Notes: a model not told the origin generated them from the sequence alone. A stretch of DNA of 64,000 bases from Alloacidobacterium dinghuense (GCF_014274465.1 NZ_CP060394.1:4402001-4466000); one strand, 5' to 3'; counted from the stretch's first letter, positions 45,954 through 56,150 are shown. Translations and numbers: made by a program.

Positions 45954-47164
45954 GCTGTTTCAACAGCCCGGCTGGCAAGTGCTCCTGTGGTGTGACGCAG
46001 CCCCGCCAGCCCAAGCAACCCCAACCCCAGCGCGCAGACTCCGCCCCAGCGAGACCAGGCCATGGTGGAAAGAAGTGAACCGAGTGAGCCGCCGAGAAAG
46101 TAAATCATCATGTAGATGGTGTTGATGCGGCCGCGTGCTCCAGGCTCAAGCCCGAAGATGCGCGTCTGGTTTGCGATCTGATTCGCCTGTGCACCGAGGT
46201 CGAGCACAATCACGCCCAAAACCAGCCCGAGGATGTGATATCCCAGCATCCAAAGGATACAGAAGCCAATTGCGAGCAACGAGAGGCCAAGCGTAACCAC
46301 GGCTCTCGATCCACGACGGTCGGCGACGCGCCCGGCAACAGGGGCAATGAGTGCACCTGTTGCGCCTAGAATTCCGAAACTACCTGCCGTGCCGGCCCCC
46401 AAGTGGTAGTGGTTTGATCCGAGCAGAAAGACGAGCGTTGTCCAGAATGCGCTGAAGGCCGCGAAGACCAGGCCGCCGATGATCGCAGATTCACGCAATA
46501 GCGGATGCGTGCGTGTCAGCGTCCAGAGCGAACGAAGTGCTTGCGCGTAAGGCAAGGGCGAATGAGGCGGCAGTTTAGACAGCTTGCGCAGCATCAACGG
46601 AACGAAGACCGCATTGCACAGCGCAGCGAAGATAAAAACAGATCGCCATCCAAAGAAAGATGCGATCCAGCCCGAGACGGAGCGCGCCAGCAGGACGCCA
46701 AGGAGGAGCCCCGTCATGACTGTGCCAATCGCCCGCCCGCGTTCTTCGTCGTCGGCAAGATCCGGAGCGATTGGAACAACCACGTGGGTTACCGCCGCAG
46801 TGAGACCTATCGCGATGCTCGCGGCAAGCAACGTTGCAAGATTGGGCGCCAAGGCCGCAAGCAGAGCCGAAATCGCGACTCCAGCGAAAAGCCGCACCAT
46901 GAGGCTGCGGCGTTCGATTACATCTCCGAGCGGAACAAAGGCGAGAATACCGATGGAATAGCCGACCTGCGTGGCCACCGCAACCGTGCCCATCTTGCTG
47001 TGGTCGATGTGCAGGCTGTGAGCCATTTCGAGTAGAAGCGGCTGGTTGTAATAAATATTCGAAACACCTACACCACACGCCAAGCCAAGAAACGGCAGCA
47101 GACTGCGATGTCTGGGGTGCAGCTCAACTGGAACTTCGGGGGAGATAGTCTGAATGTCTGCCAA
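45950..47164 (-). CDS. MFS transporter (YnfM-like)
   Basis: 404 residues with 12 predicted membrane helices, of the major facilitator superfamily. The motif GVGVSNIYYNQPLLLEM (about 31-47) and the loop GDVIERRSLMVR between TM2 and TM3 match the drug:H+ antiporter-like YnfM/YgaY group. It starts at TTG 47164 (MADIQTISP); no ATG lies nearby and no clear ribosome binding site is seen. Its end overlaps the convergent beta-barrel gene by 4 bp. The substrate is not predictable. Confidence 0.82.
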   Translation of the reverse strand: MADIQTISPEVPVELHPRHRSLLPFLGLACGVGVSNIYYNQPLLLEMAHSLHIDHSKMGTVAVATQVGYSIGILAFVPLGDVIERRSLMVRLFAGVAISALLAALAPNLATLLAASIAIGLTAAVTHVVVPIAPDLADDEERGRAIGTVMTGLLLGVLLARSVSGWIASFFGWRSVFIFAALCNAVFVPLMLRKLSKLPPHSPLPYAQALRSLWTLTRTHPLLRESAIIGGLVFAAFSAFWTTLVFLLGSNHYHLGAGTAGSFGILGATGALIAPVAGRVADRRGSRAVVTLGLSLLAIGFCILWMLGYHILGLVLGVIVLDLGAQANQIANQTRIFGLEPGARGRINTIYMMIYFLGGSLGSLLSTMAWSRWGGVCALGLGLLGLAGLRHTTGALASRAVETA

Positions 47165-47214
47165 TCACTAGTTTAGATGAGCGAGGGTGGCGAACGACAC
47201 TACCATCTGCCGGT

Positions 47215-48390
47215 CTACTTGCTGTTCAACACAAGCTTGCCAATGGTTGCAAGCTGCATATTTGACGTGCCTTCATAGATCTTTCCTATCTTGGCGTCGC
47301 GGTAGAACTTTTCAACCGGATAATCCTTGACGAAACCATAGCCACCGTAGATTTCGACCGCTTGGCTAGCGACTCGTTCAGCAACCTGCGAGGCAAAATA
47401 CTTGGCCATCGCTGCTTCGCGGATATAGCTGAGTTTCGCATCCTTCAAGCGGGCGGCGTTATAGACGAGTAGTCGCGTGGCTTCGATCTCGGTTGCCATT
47501 TCTGCAAGCGAGAACTGAACAGCTTGAAATTCCGCGATCGGCTTGCCGAACTGCTTGCGCTCCTGCGCATATTCCGCTGCGCAGTTCCATGCTCCCTGCG
47601 CGAGCCCTAGCATCTGCGCGCCAATGCCGATCCGGCCCTCATTCAGCGTCTCGATGGCAATCTTGTAGCCCTTGCCCGGCTCGCCCAGAACATTCGACAC
47701 AGGCACGCGGCAGTCTTCGAGGATCAGCTCGCATGTCGAAGAAGCACGGATACCTAGTTTGTCTTCCTTCTTGCCAACAGAAAAACCGGGAAAATCCTTC
47801 TCAACGATAAATGCAGTGATGCCTTTGTATCCGGCAGCAGGATCGAGCGTGGCAAAGATGATAAACACGCCGGCTTCCTTCGCGTTCGTGATCCAGAGCT
47901 TCTGGCCGTTCAAGATGTAGTGATCGCCACGCAATTCCGCGCGTGCCTGCAGGGCGAAGGCATCCGAACCGGAAGCAGCTTCCGAAAGGGCGTATGCGCC
48001 GACGGTGTCGGTGGCCAGTCGTGACAGGCAGGTTTTCTTCTGCGCTTCTGAACCCCAACGGAGGAACGCATTGACGCAGAGTGTATTCTGCACATCGACG
48101 AGCACTCCAACGGATGCATCGACGGCAGAGATTTCTTCAACGGCGAGAATAGCTTCAAAGAACGTTCCGCCACTGCCGCCATATTCAATCGGAGTCTCGA
48201 TTCCCATCAGGCCAAGATTGAAGAGCTGCGGCAACAGTCCCGGGGCAAAATGCTGCTCTTCATCCATCTGACGAACCAGCGGTCCGATGCTCTGTTGCGC
48301 AAAATCCCGCACGGTAGAGCGGAAAAGCTGCTCATCCTCATTCAGTTGTGTAAGTGGCAGCGGGGTGGATGCAGTCAGTGTGTCAGACAT
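47215..48390 (-). CDS. Acyl-CoA dehydrogenase (short/medium-chain type)
   Basis: FAD enzyme catalysing the first step of beta-oxidation, 391 residues. The signature YALSEAASGSDAFALQARAE (about 130-150) contacts the substrate and flavin; WITNAKEAGVF follows. The catalytic glutamate is E373 in IYEGTSNMQL, the position used by short-chain and butyryl-CoA dehydrogenases. The electron acceptor, ETF, is not encoded nearby. It is monocistronic; the enoyl-CoA hydratase gene lies 9 kb away. Confidence 0.92.
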   Translation of the reverse strand: MSDTLTASTPLPLTQLNEDEQLFRSTVRDFAQQSIGPLVRQMDEEQHFAPGLLPQLFNLGLMGIETPIEYGGSGGTFFEAILAVEEISAVDASVGVLVDVQNTLCVNAFLRWGSEAQKKTCLSRLATDTVGAYALSEAASGSDAFALQARAELRGDHYILNGQKLWITNAKEAGVFIIFATLDPAAGYKGITAFIVEKDFPGFSVGKKEDKLGIRASSTCELILEDCRVPVSNVLGEPGKGYKIAIETLNEGRIGIGAQMLGLAQGAWNCAAEYAQERKQFGKPIAEFQAVQFSLAEMATEIEATRLLVYNAARLKDAKLSYIREAAMAKYFASQVAERVASQAVEIYGGYGFVKDYPVEKFYRDAKIGKIYEGTSNMQLATIGKLVLNSK

Positions 48391-48496
48391 CGGGGAACCT
48401 CAAACTGGAAAACCATTGAGTGTAGCAGAGGTGAATGAAGAGAAGTCAAACTCTGGTTCTCCGACTGTCAGGATTCGCTGAAATCATCTAAGATCA

Positions 48497-50029
48497 ATGG
48501 CACGCGACATGACATCCTCACTGCACGCAGTTGCCACTGGGATTTTTTGTGCCTGCTTCCTGCTGGTCACGCTGGCAGGCTTCTGGGCTGTGCGCTGGAA
48601 GCGGAGCGACCTGAACAGCCTGGAAGAATGGGGCCTAGCCGGACGTCGCTTCGGCACGCTCGTGACGTGGTTCCTGATTGGCGGCGACTTTTACACTGCT
48701 TACACCGTCATCGCCGTCCCTGCAGCGCTATACGGAACTGGCGCGCCGGGATTTTTTGCGATTCCCTACTGCATTCTGTTGTATCCATACATGATGCTTG
48801 TGCTGCCGCGGCTGTGGCAGGTTTGTCACCGTCACGGTTACGTAACGCTGGCTGACTTTGTACGCGGACGCTTTGGCAGCCGGTCACTTTCGATTGCCAT
48901 TGCACTCACTGGAATTCTTGCAACCATGCCGTACATCGCCTTGCAACTGGTTGGGATGCGAGAAGTGATTGCCGCTCTCGGCATCAACGGCGAATGGCCG
49001 CTTATAGCTGCTTTCATCATTCTTGCCGCCTACACCTACTCAAGCGGTCTGCGCGCGCCTGCCGTCATCGCCATCGTGAAGGACATCATGCTGTACATCA
49101 TGGTGCTGGCAGCGATCATTATTATCCCGATGAAACTGGGCGGATACGCGCATGTTTTCTCCGCAGCCAGCACGGCGCTCGCACAGAAAAAGCCTCCCGC
49201 TTCGGTCATTTTGCAGCCGTCTCAGTACCTGAGTTATGCGACTCTGGCCTTCGGTTCGGCCCTCGCCATCGTCCTCTATCCACATACGGCGACCGGCGTG
49301 CTCAGTTCATCCAGCGGGACCGTCATCAAGCGCAATGCGGCGCTGTTGCCTGCCTATAACCTGCTGCTGGCGCTCATCGCGCTGCTCGGCTTCGTCGCGC
49401 TTGCCGCGGGAGTTCACACGGCAAACACATCAAGCGCAGTACCTCTGCTCTTTGTGCAGGAGTTCCCCGGATGGTTCGCCGGATTCTGCCTGGCGGCAAT
49501 AGGCATCGGTGCGCTTGTTCCTGCTGCGATCATGTCCATCGCGTCCGCGAACCTGTTCACGCGCAACCTCTATGGTGAACTGATCCACCGGTCGATGACT
49601 CCCAAGCAGGAGGCCACGCAGGCCAAACTCGTGTCTTTGTTTATTAAGGTGGGCGCTCTCGTCTTCGTACTTTTTGTTCGCGCGCAGTACGCGATCGAGT
49701 TGCAGTTGCTCGGCGGAATCTGGATTACACAGCTCTTTCCATCGGTTGTCTTAGGGCTCTTTACGCGCTGGCTGCACGGGCGCGCTCTCTTCTGGGGATG
49801 GTTGGCAGGTATGGCGACAGGAACTGGTATGGCGTTTGCCCGTGACCTGAAAAGTTCCATCTATCCTCTGCACATTGGCGGTCATGTGTGGACAGTGTAC
49901 GCAGCTGTTCCTGCACTTCTGGCAAATCTGCTGGTCTCAATTATTGTCACTTTGCTTCTTGACGCAATTGGCAGCGAACGGGGACGCGACACGACGCTCG
50001 AAACCGACTATGTGACAGAGGCAGCGTAA
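48497..50029 (+). CDS. Sodium:solute symporter, MctP-like monocarboxylate permease
   Basis: 510 residues and about 13 membrane helices. WGLAGRRFGTLVTWFLIGGD, YTAYTVIAVPAALYGTGAPG, HGYVTLADFVRGRFGSR and GILATMPYIALQLVGMR strongly recall the rhizobial lactate/pyruvate/alanine permease MctP. The following gene, 26 bp on, encodes a D-lactate/D-2-hydroxyglutarate dehydrogenase-type flavoprotein, so uptake of a 2-hydroxy acid such as lactate followed by oxidation is a sensible inference. An alternative ATG lies 4 codons in. Confidence 0.82.
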   Translation: MARDMTSSLHAVATGIFCACFLLVTLAGFWAVRWKRSDLNSLEEWGLAGRRFGTLVTWFLIGGDFYTAYTVIAVPAALYGTGAPGFFAIPYCILLYPYMMLVLPRLWQVCHRHGYVTLADFVRGRFGSRSLSIAIALTGILATMPYIALQLVGMREVIAALGINGEWPLIAAFIILAAYTYSSGLRAPAVIAIVKDIMLYIMVLAAIIIIPMKLGGYAHVFSAASTALAQKKPPASVILQPSQYLSYATLAFGSALAIVLYPHTATGVLSSSSGTVIKRNAALLPAYNLLLALIALLGFVALAAGVHTANTSSAVPLLFVQEFPGWFAGFCLAAIGIGALVPAAIMSIASANLFTRNLYGELIHRSMTPKQEATQAKLVSLFIKVGALVFVLFVRAQYAIELQLLGGIWITQLFPSVVLGLFTRWLHGRALFWGWLAGMATGTGMAFARDLKSSIYPLHIGGHVWTVYAAVPALLANLLVSIIVTLLLDAIGSERGRDTTLETDYVTEAA

Positions 50030-50054
50030 GTCCGCGAACTGCTACGATACTGGC

Positions 50055-52988
50055 GTGACTTCCGTCTCGCCCTTCCCGGTTCTGAATAACACGCATCATC
50101 CGCATGAAGGCTTTGATGCTTCTCGCGATCTAGAGAAGAAGCTGCAGTCCGTCATCCGTGGCGAAGTCCGCTTCGATCCGGCATCTCGCGCCCTCTACGC
50201 CGTCGACGCATCGAATTATCGCCAGGTGCCCATCGGGCTAGTCATTCCTCGCGATGCCGCTGACGTGGAAGCGGCCATCGCTGCCTGTCGCGAATTTGGC
50301 GCGCCCATATTGGCACGCGGCGGCGGCACCAGTCTTTCCGGCCAATGCTGCAACGTTGCCGTCGTGCTCGATTTCTCGAAGTACATGCACTCGATCGAGT
50401 GGCTCGATCCGGGAAAGAAGCTTGCCTACGTTCAGCCGGGCATCGTGCTCGACCGTGTCCGCGAGGCTGCTGAAGAGCATCACCTGACATTTGCGCCTGA
50501 CCCTGCCACACACAGCCGTTGCACACTGGGCGGCATGATTGGCAACAACTCATGCGGCGTTCATGCGTTGATGGGCGGCAAGACTGTCGACAACATCCAC
50601 TCGCTCAACATTGCCCTTTACGACGGGACAAAGCTGTCTGTGGGCGCAACCACTGAAGAAGAACTGAGTGCGATCATCGCTGGCGGTGGACGCAGCGGTG
50701 AAATCTACACCGGACTCCGCCGTATCCGCGATCAATATGCTGATCTCGTGCGCAAGCGCTTTCCGCGTATCCCGCGTCGCGTCTCCGGATACAATCTCGA
50801 CGAATTGCTTCCGGAGAATGGCTTCCATGTAGCACGCGCCCTGGTTGGCAGCGAAGGCACGTGCGTCACGGTGCTGGGAGCAACGCTGCACTTGAAACCA
50901 AGTCCGCCATATCGGCGACTGGTTGGCCTCGGCTTTGCCGACCCTTTCATCGCTGCGGACCACGTGCCGTTTGTGCTCGAATACAAGCCGATTGGTCTCG
51001 AAGGCTTCGACGGCATGCTGGTCGATTTCATGAAGCGCAAGGAGCTTGCCGTTGATGACGTCGTTCTTCTACCTGAAGGGCGCGGGCATCTCCTTGTCGA
51101 GTTCGGTGGATGGTCGGCGGAAGATGCCGATGCGCAGGTCGAAAGATTTCTGCAAGCCATAGCGCAGACGCCCGCCGTCGTTCGCAGTTATAGCAGTGCC
51201 GAGGCACCGCGCGTCTGGCATGTTCGCGAATCTGCGCTGGGCTCGACCGTTTTCATTCCTGGTGAGCCGCATGGATGGGAGGGATGGGAGGACGCCGGCG
51301 TTCCTCCGGAAAAACTTGGCTCTTTCCTGCGCGAGACGTTCAAACTGATGAAAGAGTTCGACTATCGCAGCCCCATGTACGGGCACTTCGGCGAGGGCTG
51401 CGTGCACATGCGCATCAACTTCGATCTCGAAAGCGAACCCGGTATCCGCAAATTCCGCACATTTCTCGATCTCGCGACAGACATTGTTATCGCGCATGGT
51501 GGGTCTATTTCCGGCGAGCACGGCGACGGTCAGGCGCGCGCAGCGCTTCTGCCGAAGATGTTCGGTCCTGAGCTGATGCAGGCATTCCGCGAATTCAAAG
51601 CGCTCTGGGACCCGCTGAACAAGATGAACCCCGGCAAGCTCATAGATCCGGTCAACGTCTACGAACCGCATGAGAACCTGCGGTTGGGCGCAGGTTACGA
51701 ATCCAAAAAGTTCGACACATATTTTCAATTCCCGGACGACAAAGGATCGTTTGCCGAGGCCACGCTGCGCTGCGTTGGCGTGGGCGCATGCCGCAAAAAA
51801 AATCCCGGAACCATGTGCCCCAGCTATATGGCCACGCAGGAAGAGCGTCATTCGACGCGTGGACGAGCTCATCTTTTATGGGAACTGATGGAGCGTGATG
51901 TACTCGATCGGGACTGGGGGAATGAGCAGGTACGCGAGGCGCTCGATCTGTGCCTTTCATGCAAAGCATGCAAGCGCGAGTGCCCGGTCAATGTCGATGT
52001 GGCCACCTACAAGGCTGAATTCCTCGCGCACTATCACGAAAGGCACAGTCATCCTCTGCGCGACTACGCTTTCGGCTTCATGGACCGCTGGGCTCGCCTA
52101 GCGTCGATAGTTCCCGGGATCACCACGCGCCTCGCGAACATGCCGTTGCAGATCCCGGGTGTGGTGTCTCTAGTCAAACAAACTCTGGGAATCGCTCCGC
52201 AGCGCGAGCTTCCACGATTCGCCGCGCACAGCTATCAAAGTCACCTGGCCTCAGACGCGCGCTCGCAGGCCCAGGTGTTGCTGTGGCCCGACACCTGGAA
52301 CAACTACTACCATCCGCGTGTCCTCCAATCGGCGCGGCAAGTGCTCACGGATGCTGGTTTCGCTCCGTACACACCAAAGCAGCATGTCTGCTGCGGGCGT
52401 CCGCTCTATGATTTTGGATTTCTAAAGGAGGCGCGCGGCTATCTTGAAAGAGTCCTGCAGCAGTTCGCTCCACAGATCGACGCAGGAACAACCTTTATTT
52501 TTCTCGAGCCAAGCTGCGCCAGCGTCTTTCGCGATGAGTTACTGAACTTCTTCCCCACAGACATGCGGGCAAAGCGTCTCAGCGATCAGACTCTCCTGTT
52601 AAGCCAGTTTCTTGCGCAAAAGGCCGTCGGGTACAAGCCTCCGTCCCTTGCTGGACAACAGATCGTTCTGCATGGCCACTGCCATCACAAGTCGCTGATG
52701 AAAATGAATGATGAATTCGCCATCCTTATGGCAACGGGCGCACAGGTTGAGATGCTGGACTCAGGCTGCTGCGGCATGGCTGGTCCCTTCGGTTTTGAGA
52801 AGGAAAAATATGAAGTGTCGCAGACACTTGGCGAGCGCGTGCTGCTGCCGGCCGTTCGCATGGCGTCTCCGGAAACATTGTTAGTTGCAGATGGCTTCAG
52901 TTGCCGCGAACAGATCGCTCAAAGCACAAGCAGGCGCGCCCTGCATTTTGCCGAGGTTATTAGTAGTCTCCCTCGACAACATTCTTAA
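50055..52988 (+). CDS. FAD- and Fe-S-binding 2-hydroxyacid dehydrogenase (GlcD-GlcF fusion / YdiJ type)
   Basis: 977 residues. The PCMH-type FAD domain covers about 45-260, with RGGGTSLSGQ and NNSCGVHALMGGKT. The FAD-oxidase C-terminal domain follows, with PMYGHFGEGCVHMR and SGEHGDGQARA (His/Glu/His metal site). Two [4Fe-4S] motifs are seen near residue 572 (CVGVGACRKK, then CPS) and at about 633 (CLSCKACKRECP). The GlcF-like half has CCG motifs (CCGRPLYDF at about 780, SGCCGMAG at about 905). This architecture suits membrane-associated oxidation of D-lactate or D-2-hydroxyglutarate. GTG start. The 3' end overlaps the convergent dehydrogenase gene by 29 bp. Confidence 0.88.
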   Translation: MTSVSPFPVLNNTHHPHEGFDASRDLEKKLQSVIRGEVRFDPASRALYAVDASNYRQVPIGLVIPRDAADVEAAIAACREFGAPILARGGGTSLSGQCCNVAVVLDFSKYMHSIEWLDPGKKLAYVQPGIVLDRVREAAEEHHLTFAPDPATHSRCTLGGMIGNNSCGVHALMGGKTVDNIHSLNIALYDGTKLSVGATTEEELSAIIAGGGRSGEIYTGLRRIRDQYADLVRKRFPRIPRRVSGYNLDELLPENGFHVARALVGSEGTCVTVLGATLHLKPSPPYRRLVGLGFADPFIAADHVPFVLEYKPIGLEGFDGMLVDFMKRKELAVDDVVLLPEGRGHLLVEFGGWSAEDADAQVERFLQAIAQTPAVVRSYSSAEAPRVWHVRESALGSTVFIPGEPHGWEGWEDAGVPPEKLGSFLRETFKLMKEFDYRSPMYGHFGEGCVHMRINFDLESEPGIRKFRTFLDLATDIVIAHGGSISGEHGDGQARAALLPKMFGPELMQAFREFKALWDPLNKMNPGKLIDPVNVYEPHENLRLGAGYESKKFDTYFQFPDDKGSFAEATLRCVGVGACRKKNPGTMCPSYMATQEERHSTRGRAHLLWELMERDVLDRDWGNEQVREALDLCLSCKACKRECPVNVDVATYKAEFLAHYHERHSHPLRDYAFGFMDRWARLASIVPGITTRLANMPLQIPGVVSLVKQTLGIAPQRELPRFAAHSYQSHLASDARSQAQVLLWPDTWNNYYHPRVLQSARQVLTDAGFAPYTPKQHVCCGRPLYDFGFLKEARGYLERVLQQFAPQIDAGTTFIFLEPSCASVFRDELLNFFPTDMRAKRLSDQTLLLSQFLAQKAVGYKPPSLAGQQIVLHGHCHHKSLMKMNDEFAILMATGAQVEMLDSGCCGMAGPFGFEKEKYEVSQTLGERVLLPAVRMASPETLLVADGFSCREQIAQSTSRRALHFAEVISSLPRQHS

Positions 52989-53925
52989 GCGGCTCGCCCT
53001 TTGCGAATCGCTTCACCTGTTCCGCGACCAGATCAAAAGCCCGCGACATGTAAAGCGGACTCGATCCTCCGACGTGAGGCGTCAGCAGCAGATTGGGTGC
53101 GCTCCACAAAGGGTGTCCCGCAGGCAGCGGCTCCGGATCCGTTACATCGAGCGCCGCGCGGATCCGCTTTTCCCTGAGTGCCTCAACCAGGGCATCCGTT
53201 TCGACCACTGGTCCTCGTGCAGCATTCACCAGTAGCGCGCCCTGCTTCATGCGAGCGATTGCGCCGGCGTCCATCAAGTGGTGCGTCTCAGGAGTGAGCG
53301 GCACAATCAGTACAACCACGTCAGCTGACGGGAGGAGGTCGAGAAGCCGGTCGACCGATTCCACTCCAGATTTTGCTGTACGCGCAATGCGAATGAAATT
53401 CACTCCAAATGGCGCGAGACGTTCCTCGATCGACCTGCCAATCGAACCGTAACCGACGATCATGACTGTTTTGCCAGCCAACTCTTCGATCAAGACCGGT
53501 GGATAGCTGTGCTTGTCGGTTTTATAGATTGACCGGTAATTGTCTTCCGCAGCCTCACGCGAAATCCATTTGCCAGCCCTTTGCAGGTCAAAATAGAAAG
53601 GCAGGAATTTCGTCGCGGCCAGAATCACCGAGACCGTCCACTCGGAAGTCGCCACATTGTGCGCACCTTGCGCATCGCAGAGAACAGCTCCCGGTGGCAC
53701 GAAGGATCGCACCCAGTCGACTCCCGCCTGCAGGGATTGCACGACCTTCACACCGCGCAGATAGGGTGCTACCGGCTCAGCGTCTTTCCGAAATAACGGC
53801 GCAGCCCAAAAATCGATCTCAATCGGCGCAGACGGCGCTTTGGGCAGAACTCGAACAACTACGTCCGCAGGCAGTTTTGCGAGTAAAGACTCATCCGTCC
53901 AGTGCGGAACTCCGACCTTCACCAT
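52960..53925 (-). CDS. D-isomer-specific 2-hydroxyacid dehydrogenase
   Basis: NAD(P)-dependent reductase/dehydrogenase of D-2-hydroxy acids, 321 residues. The nucleotide-binding motif GYGSIG is at 158-163. Catalytic R237 (NAARGPVV), E265 (DVTDPEPLP) and H284 (LTPHVGGSS) are intact. Members include phosphoglycerate, glyoxylate/hydroxypyruvate and D-lactate dehydrogenases; the short, ACT-less form here does not look like SerA. Its last 28 bases overlap the convergent FAD/Fe-S gene, which may act on the same class of substrate. Confidence 0.87.
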   Translation of the reverse strand: MVKVGVPHWTDESLLAKLPADVVVRVLPKAPSAPIEIDFWAAPLFRKDAEPVAPYLRGVKVVQSLQAGVDWVRSFVPPGAVLCDAQGAHNVATSEWTVSVILAATKFLPFYFDLQRAGKWISREAAEDNYRSIYKTDKHSYPPVLIEELAGKTVMIVGYGSIGRSIEERLAPFGVNFIRIARTAKSGVESVDRLLDLLPSADVVVLIVPLTPETHHLMDAGAIARMKQGALLVNAARGPVVETDALVEALREKRIRAALDVTDPEPLPAGHPLWSAPNLLLTPHVGGSSPLYMSRAFDLVAEQVKRFAKGEPLKNVVEGDY

Positions 53926-53989
53926 GCAGACTTCGCTCCCTGGTCTATGGCGATGCTGTTCTCATGCTAACCGAACAGAGAGCGAGACC

Positions 53990-54784
53990 TTACTGCTTCT
54001 GGTGAAAAATGGCGTTGTTAATATCAGGCCAGAATTCCTTGAAGATGAATGTCATGCCGTCCAGGCTGACATTTGTGAGCCAATGCTGGCCAATCTTTGT
54101 CCAGGTTCGTTCGCGGCTTGGATAGTAGAGGCTTGAAATTGCAGATGCCGAGCCTGCGCCCATAATCTCCGAAGTATTGAACGTCTCATTGCCGGAATCT
54201 GTGCGGGTAATCAAGACGCGGGAGAAAGAATACGCTGTCCGCTTGATGATACCGCCGCGTCCCAGCGTGTAATAGCGCGAATCCTGCTTCAATACAGTCG
54301 GAAAGATGAACTCGACGTTGTAGTTCTCGACGGCCTGATCGGCAAGCGTATGCCAGTAATACCGACCATATCCAGCGGCTCCCTGGTGAAATTCCGGATA
54401 GGAATTCTCTGCCTGTGCTACGCCGGCCAGCATGCCGGCAAAGATGAACGCTGAATAGTCGAAGCTGTCCAGCGTCGTGGTGACGAACTTGTCCTTGAGC
54501 GATTGAGGCGGAAGCTTCTCATCAACCGAAACTGAACGAAAATTCGGCACAATCCACAGGATACGTTTCGTTTGCTTTCCCTCCAGGTTGGTGGGATCCG
54601 CACTGGTTTGCTGCTGGCTCCGCATGCCCCCGCTCTGATCCGAGGTCTGTTGCGCAAGAGCGGTATCCGGAGCATCAGGAATGTCATCGACAGATGCAAC
54701 AGATTGCGCGCGCGCCAAAGACACCGAGACGAACGCCAAAAGGGCAAAAATAGTACATCGAGTCAAGAAACCGCGTAGTGGCAT
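53990..54784 (-). CDS. Exported protein of an acidobacterial family, unknown function
   Basis: 264 residues with a signal peptide (about 1-26, ending ARAQ). A low-complexity Gln/Ser/Asp-rich segment (about 27-70) precedes a conserved-looking domain: WIVPNFRSV, FDYSAFIFAGMLAG, DQAVENYNVEFIFPTVLKQD, YYTLGRGGIIKRTAYSFSRV and GAGSASAISSLYYP. I recognise this pattern from many acidobacterial genomes, but not a function. It is monocistronic and separated by 68 bp from the aminotransferase gene on the same strand. Confidence 0.65.
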   Translation of the reverse strand: MPLRGFLTRCTIFALLAFVSVSLARAQSVASVDDIPDAPDTALAQQTSDQSGGMRSQQQTSADPTNLEGKQTKRILWIVPNFRSVSVDEKLPPQSLKDKFVTTTLDSFDYSAFIFAGMLAGVAQAENSYPEFHQGAAGYGRYYWHTLADQAVENYNVEFIFPTVLKQDSRYYTLGRGGIIKRTAYSFSRVLITRTDSGNETFNTSEIMGAGSASAISSLYYPSRERTWTKIGQHWLTNVSLDGMTFIFKEFWPDINNAIFHQKQ

Positions 54785-54852
54785 GTTGGATTAGACGGCG
54801 AAGGTCGGCAACTGGGTGCAAAGAAAACGGATAGGAGCTTCGTCGAACCCCA

Positions 54853-56025
54853 TCATTTAAGAAATTTTGACAACGCCTCAATGCCAGCTTCGATGGCAGC
54901 CATCGGAACTGAGTAACCGAAGCGCACGCAGCCCTCGCCCTGCGCTCCAAAAACTACTCCCGGAATGGTCGCCACATGGGCTTTTTCCAACAGAATCGTA
55001 GCTGCCTTTCGGCTGTCCTTGTGGATTTTGCAGACACTCGGCAGCGCGTAAAAGGCGCCCTGTGGCATTTCGCATTCGAGTCCGAGTTCGTTGAGCGCAT
55101 TCACCAACAGATCGCGCCGCTCACGATATTCTTCCCTGCGCCGGTCGATAAAACTCTGCGTCGTCGCCAATGCTTCCAGCGCCGCCCATTGCGATGGCGT
55201 AGAAACGCCATTGGCCGAATAAAGAACCAGCTTGCGCAGTCCGGTTATGAACGGTTCTTTAGCGACGAGGTACCCCACGCGCCAGCCGGTCATTCCATAA
55301 CTCTTCGAAAACGTGAAGGTCGAAATTGTTCTTTCTGCCATTCCCGGCAAAGATGCGATCGATACGTGCTCGCCCTCGTACACGAGATCTTCATAAGCCT
55401 CGTCAGCAATCACAATGAGGTTATGCTTCCTGGCAAACGATGCAACTTCCTCCGCTTCCTCGCGCGAGAATACCGCCCCAGAAGGATTCTGCGGGGTGTT
55501 GTAATAGATCGCCTTGGTGTGAGGCGTGGAGAACTGCTCCAGCGCCTTAGTCAGCCCATTGCGCCGCGCGCTTGCCGTGGGGACAAGCAGAGGCCGCGCC
55601 TGCGCAGCCGTTACCATGTCACGAATTGGCGTCCAATATGGTGAAAACAGCAACATGTCATCACCAGGATCAAGCACCGCCTGAAAAGCGACATACAACG
55701 CATGCGCCCCACCAGATGTAATCAGCACATCATCCAATGCCACATCGAGATGATTGCGGGTTCGCAACTTCTCGACCAGGGCCTCACGCAGCGGCATGAT
55801 CCCGGAAGAGGGCGCATACTTTGTCTTGTTCTCCACCATAGCCCGGATCATTGCATACTTAATTGGCTCGGGCGTTTCAAAAAAAGGCTCGCCGCCGTGA
55901 AATGCATGCACAAGCTGGCCCGCGCTGCGCAGTTCCATGACCTTGTTGCGAATCTGAACGATGTCGGAAAAACCGACTTCATCCAGACGCTTGGCCACAC
56001 GCAACGTGGCTTTTTTGGTAACCAT
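54853..56025 (-). CDS. PLP-dependent class I aminotransferase
   Basis: 390-residue aminotransferase of fold type I, aspartate aminotransferase-like subgroup. PLP lysine K241 lies in FTFSKSYGMTGWRVG; N180 (NTPQNPSG) and D208 (ADEAYED) contact the cofactor. The family covers aspartate, alanine, aromatic and glutamate-pyruvate transaminases, and the specificity is not visible. It is neither part of nor adjacent to the histidine operon's hisC, which is distinct in sequence. Confidence 0.88.
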   Translation of the reverse strand: MVTKKATLRVAKRLDEVGFSDIVQIRNKVMELRSAGQLVHAFHGGEPFFETPEPIKYAMIRAMVENKTKYAPSSGIMPLREALVEKLRTRNHLDVALDDVLITSGGAHALYVAFQAVLDPGDDMLLFSPYWTPIRDMVTAAQARPLLVPTASARRNGLTKALEQFSTPHTKAIYYNTPQNPSGAVFSREEAEEVASFARKHNLIVIADEAYEDLVYEGEHVSIASLPGMAERTISTFTFSKSYGMTGWRVGYLVAKEPFITGLRKLVLYSANGVSTPSQWAALEALATTQSFIDRRREEYRERRDLLVNALNELGLECEMPQGAFYALPSVCKIHKDSRKAATILLEKAHVATIPGVVFGAQGEGCVRFGYSVPMAAIEAGIEALSKFLK

Positions 56026-56150
56026 CTTGAGGTATTCTCCACCGGAAAATCTGCTGGCGTGATGCGAGTCGGTGCAACGCCAAACTCTCTAGCTTATCCG
56101 AATCTCGCGGAATGTGAGTGTCTTTCCGAGACCGGCGGCGTGAAAATGAT

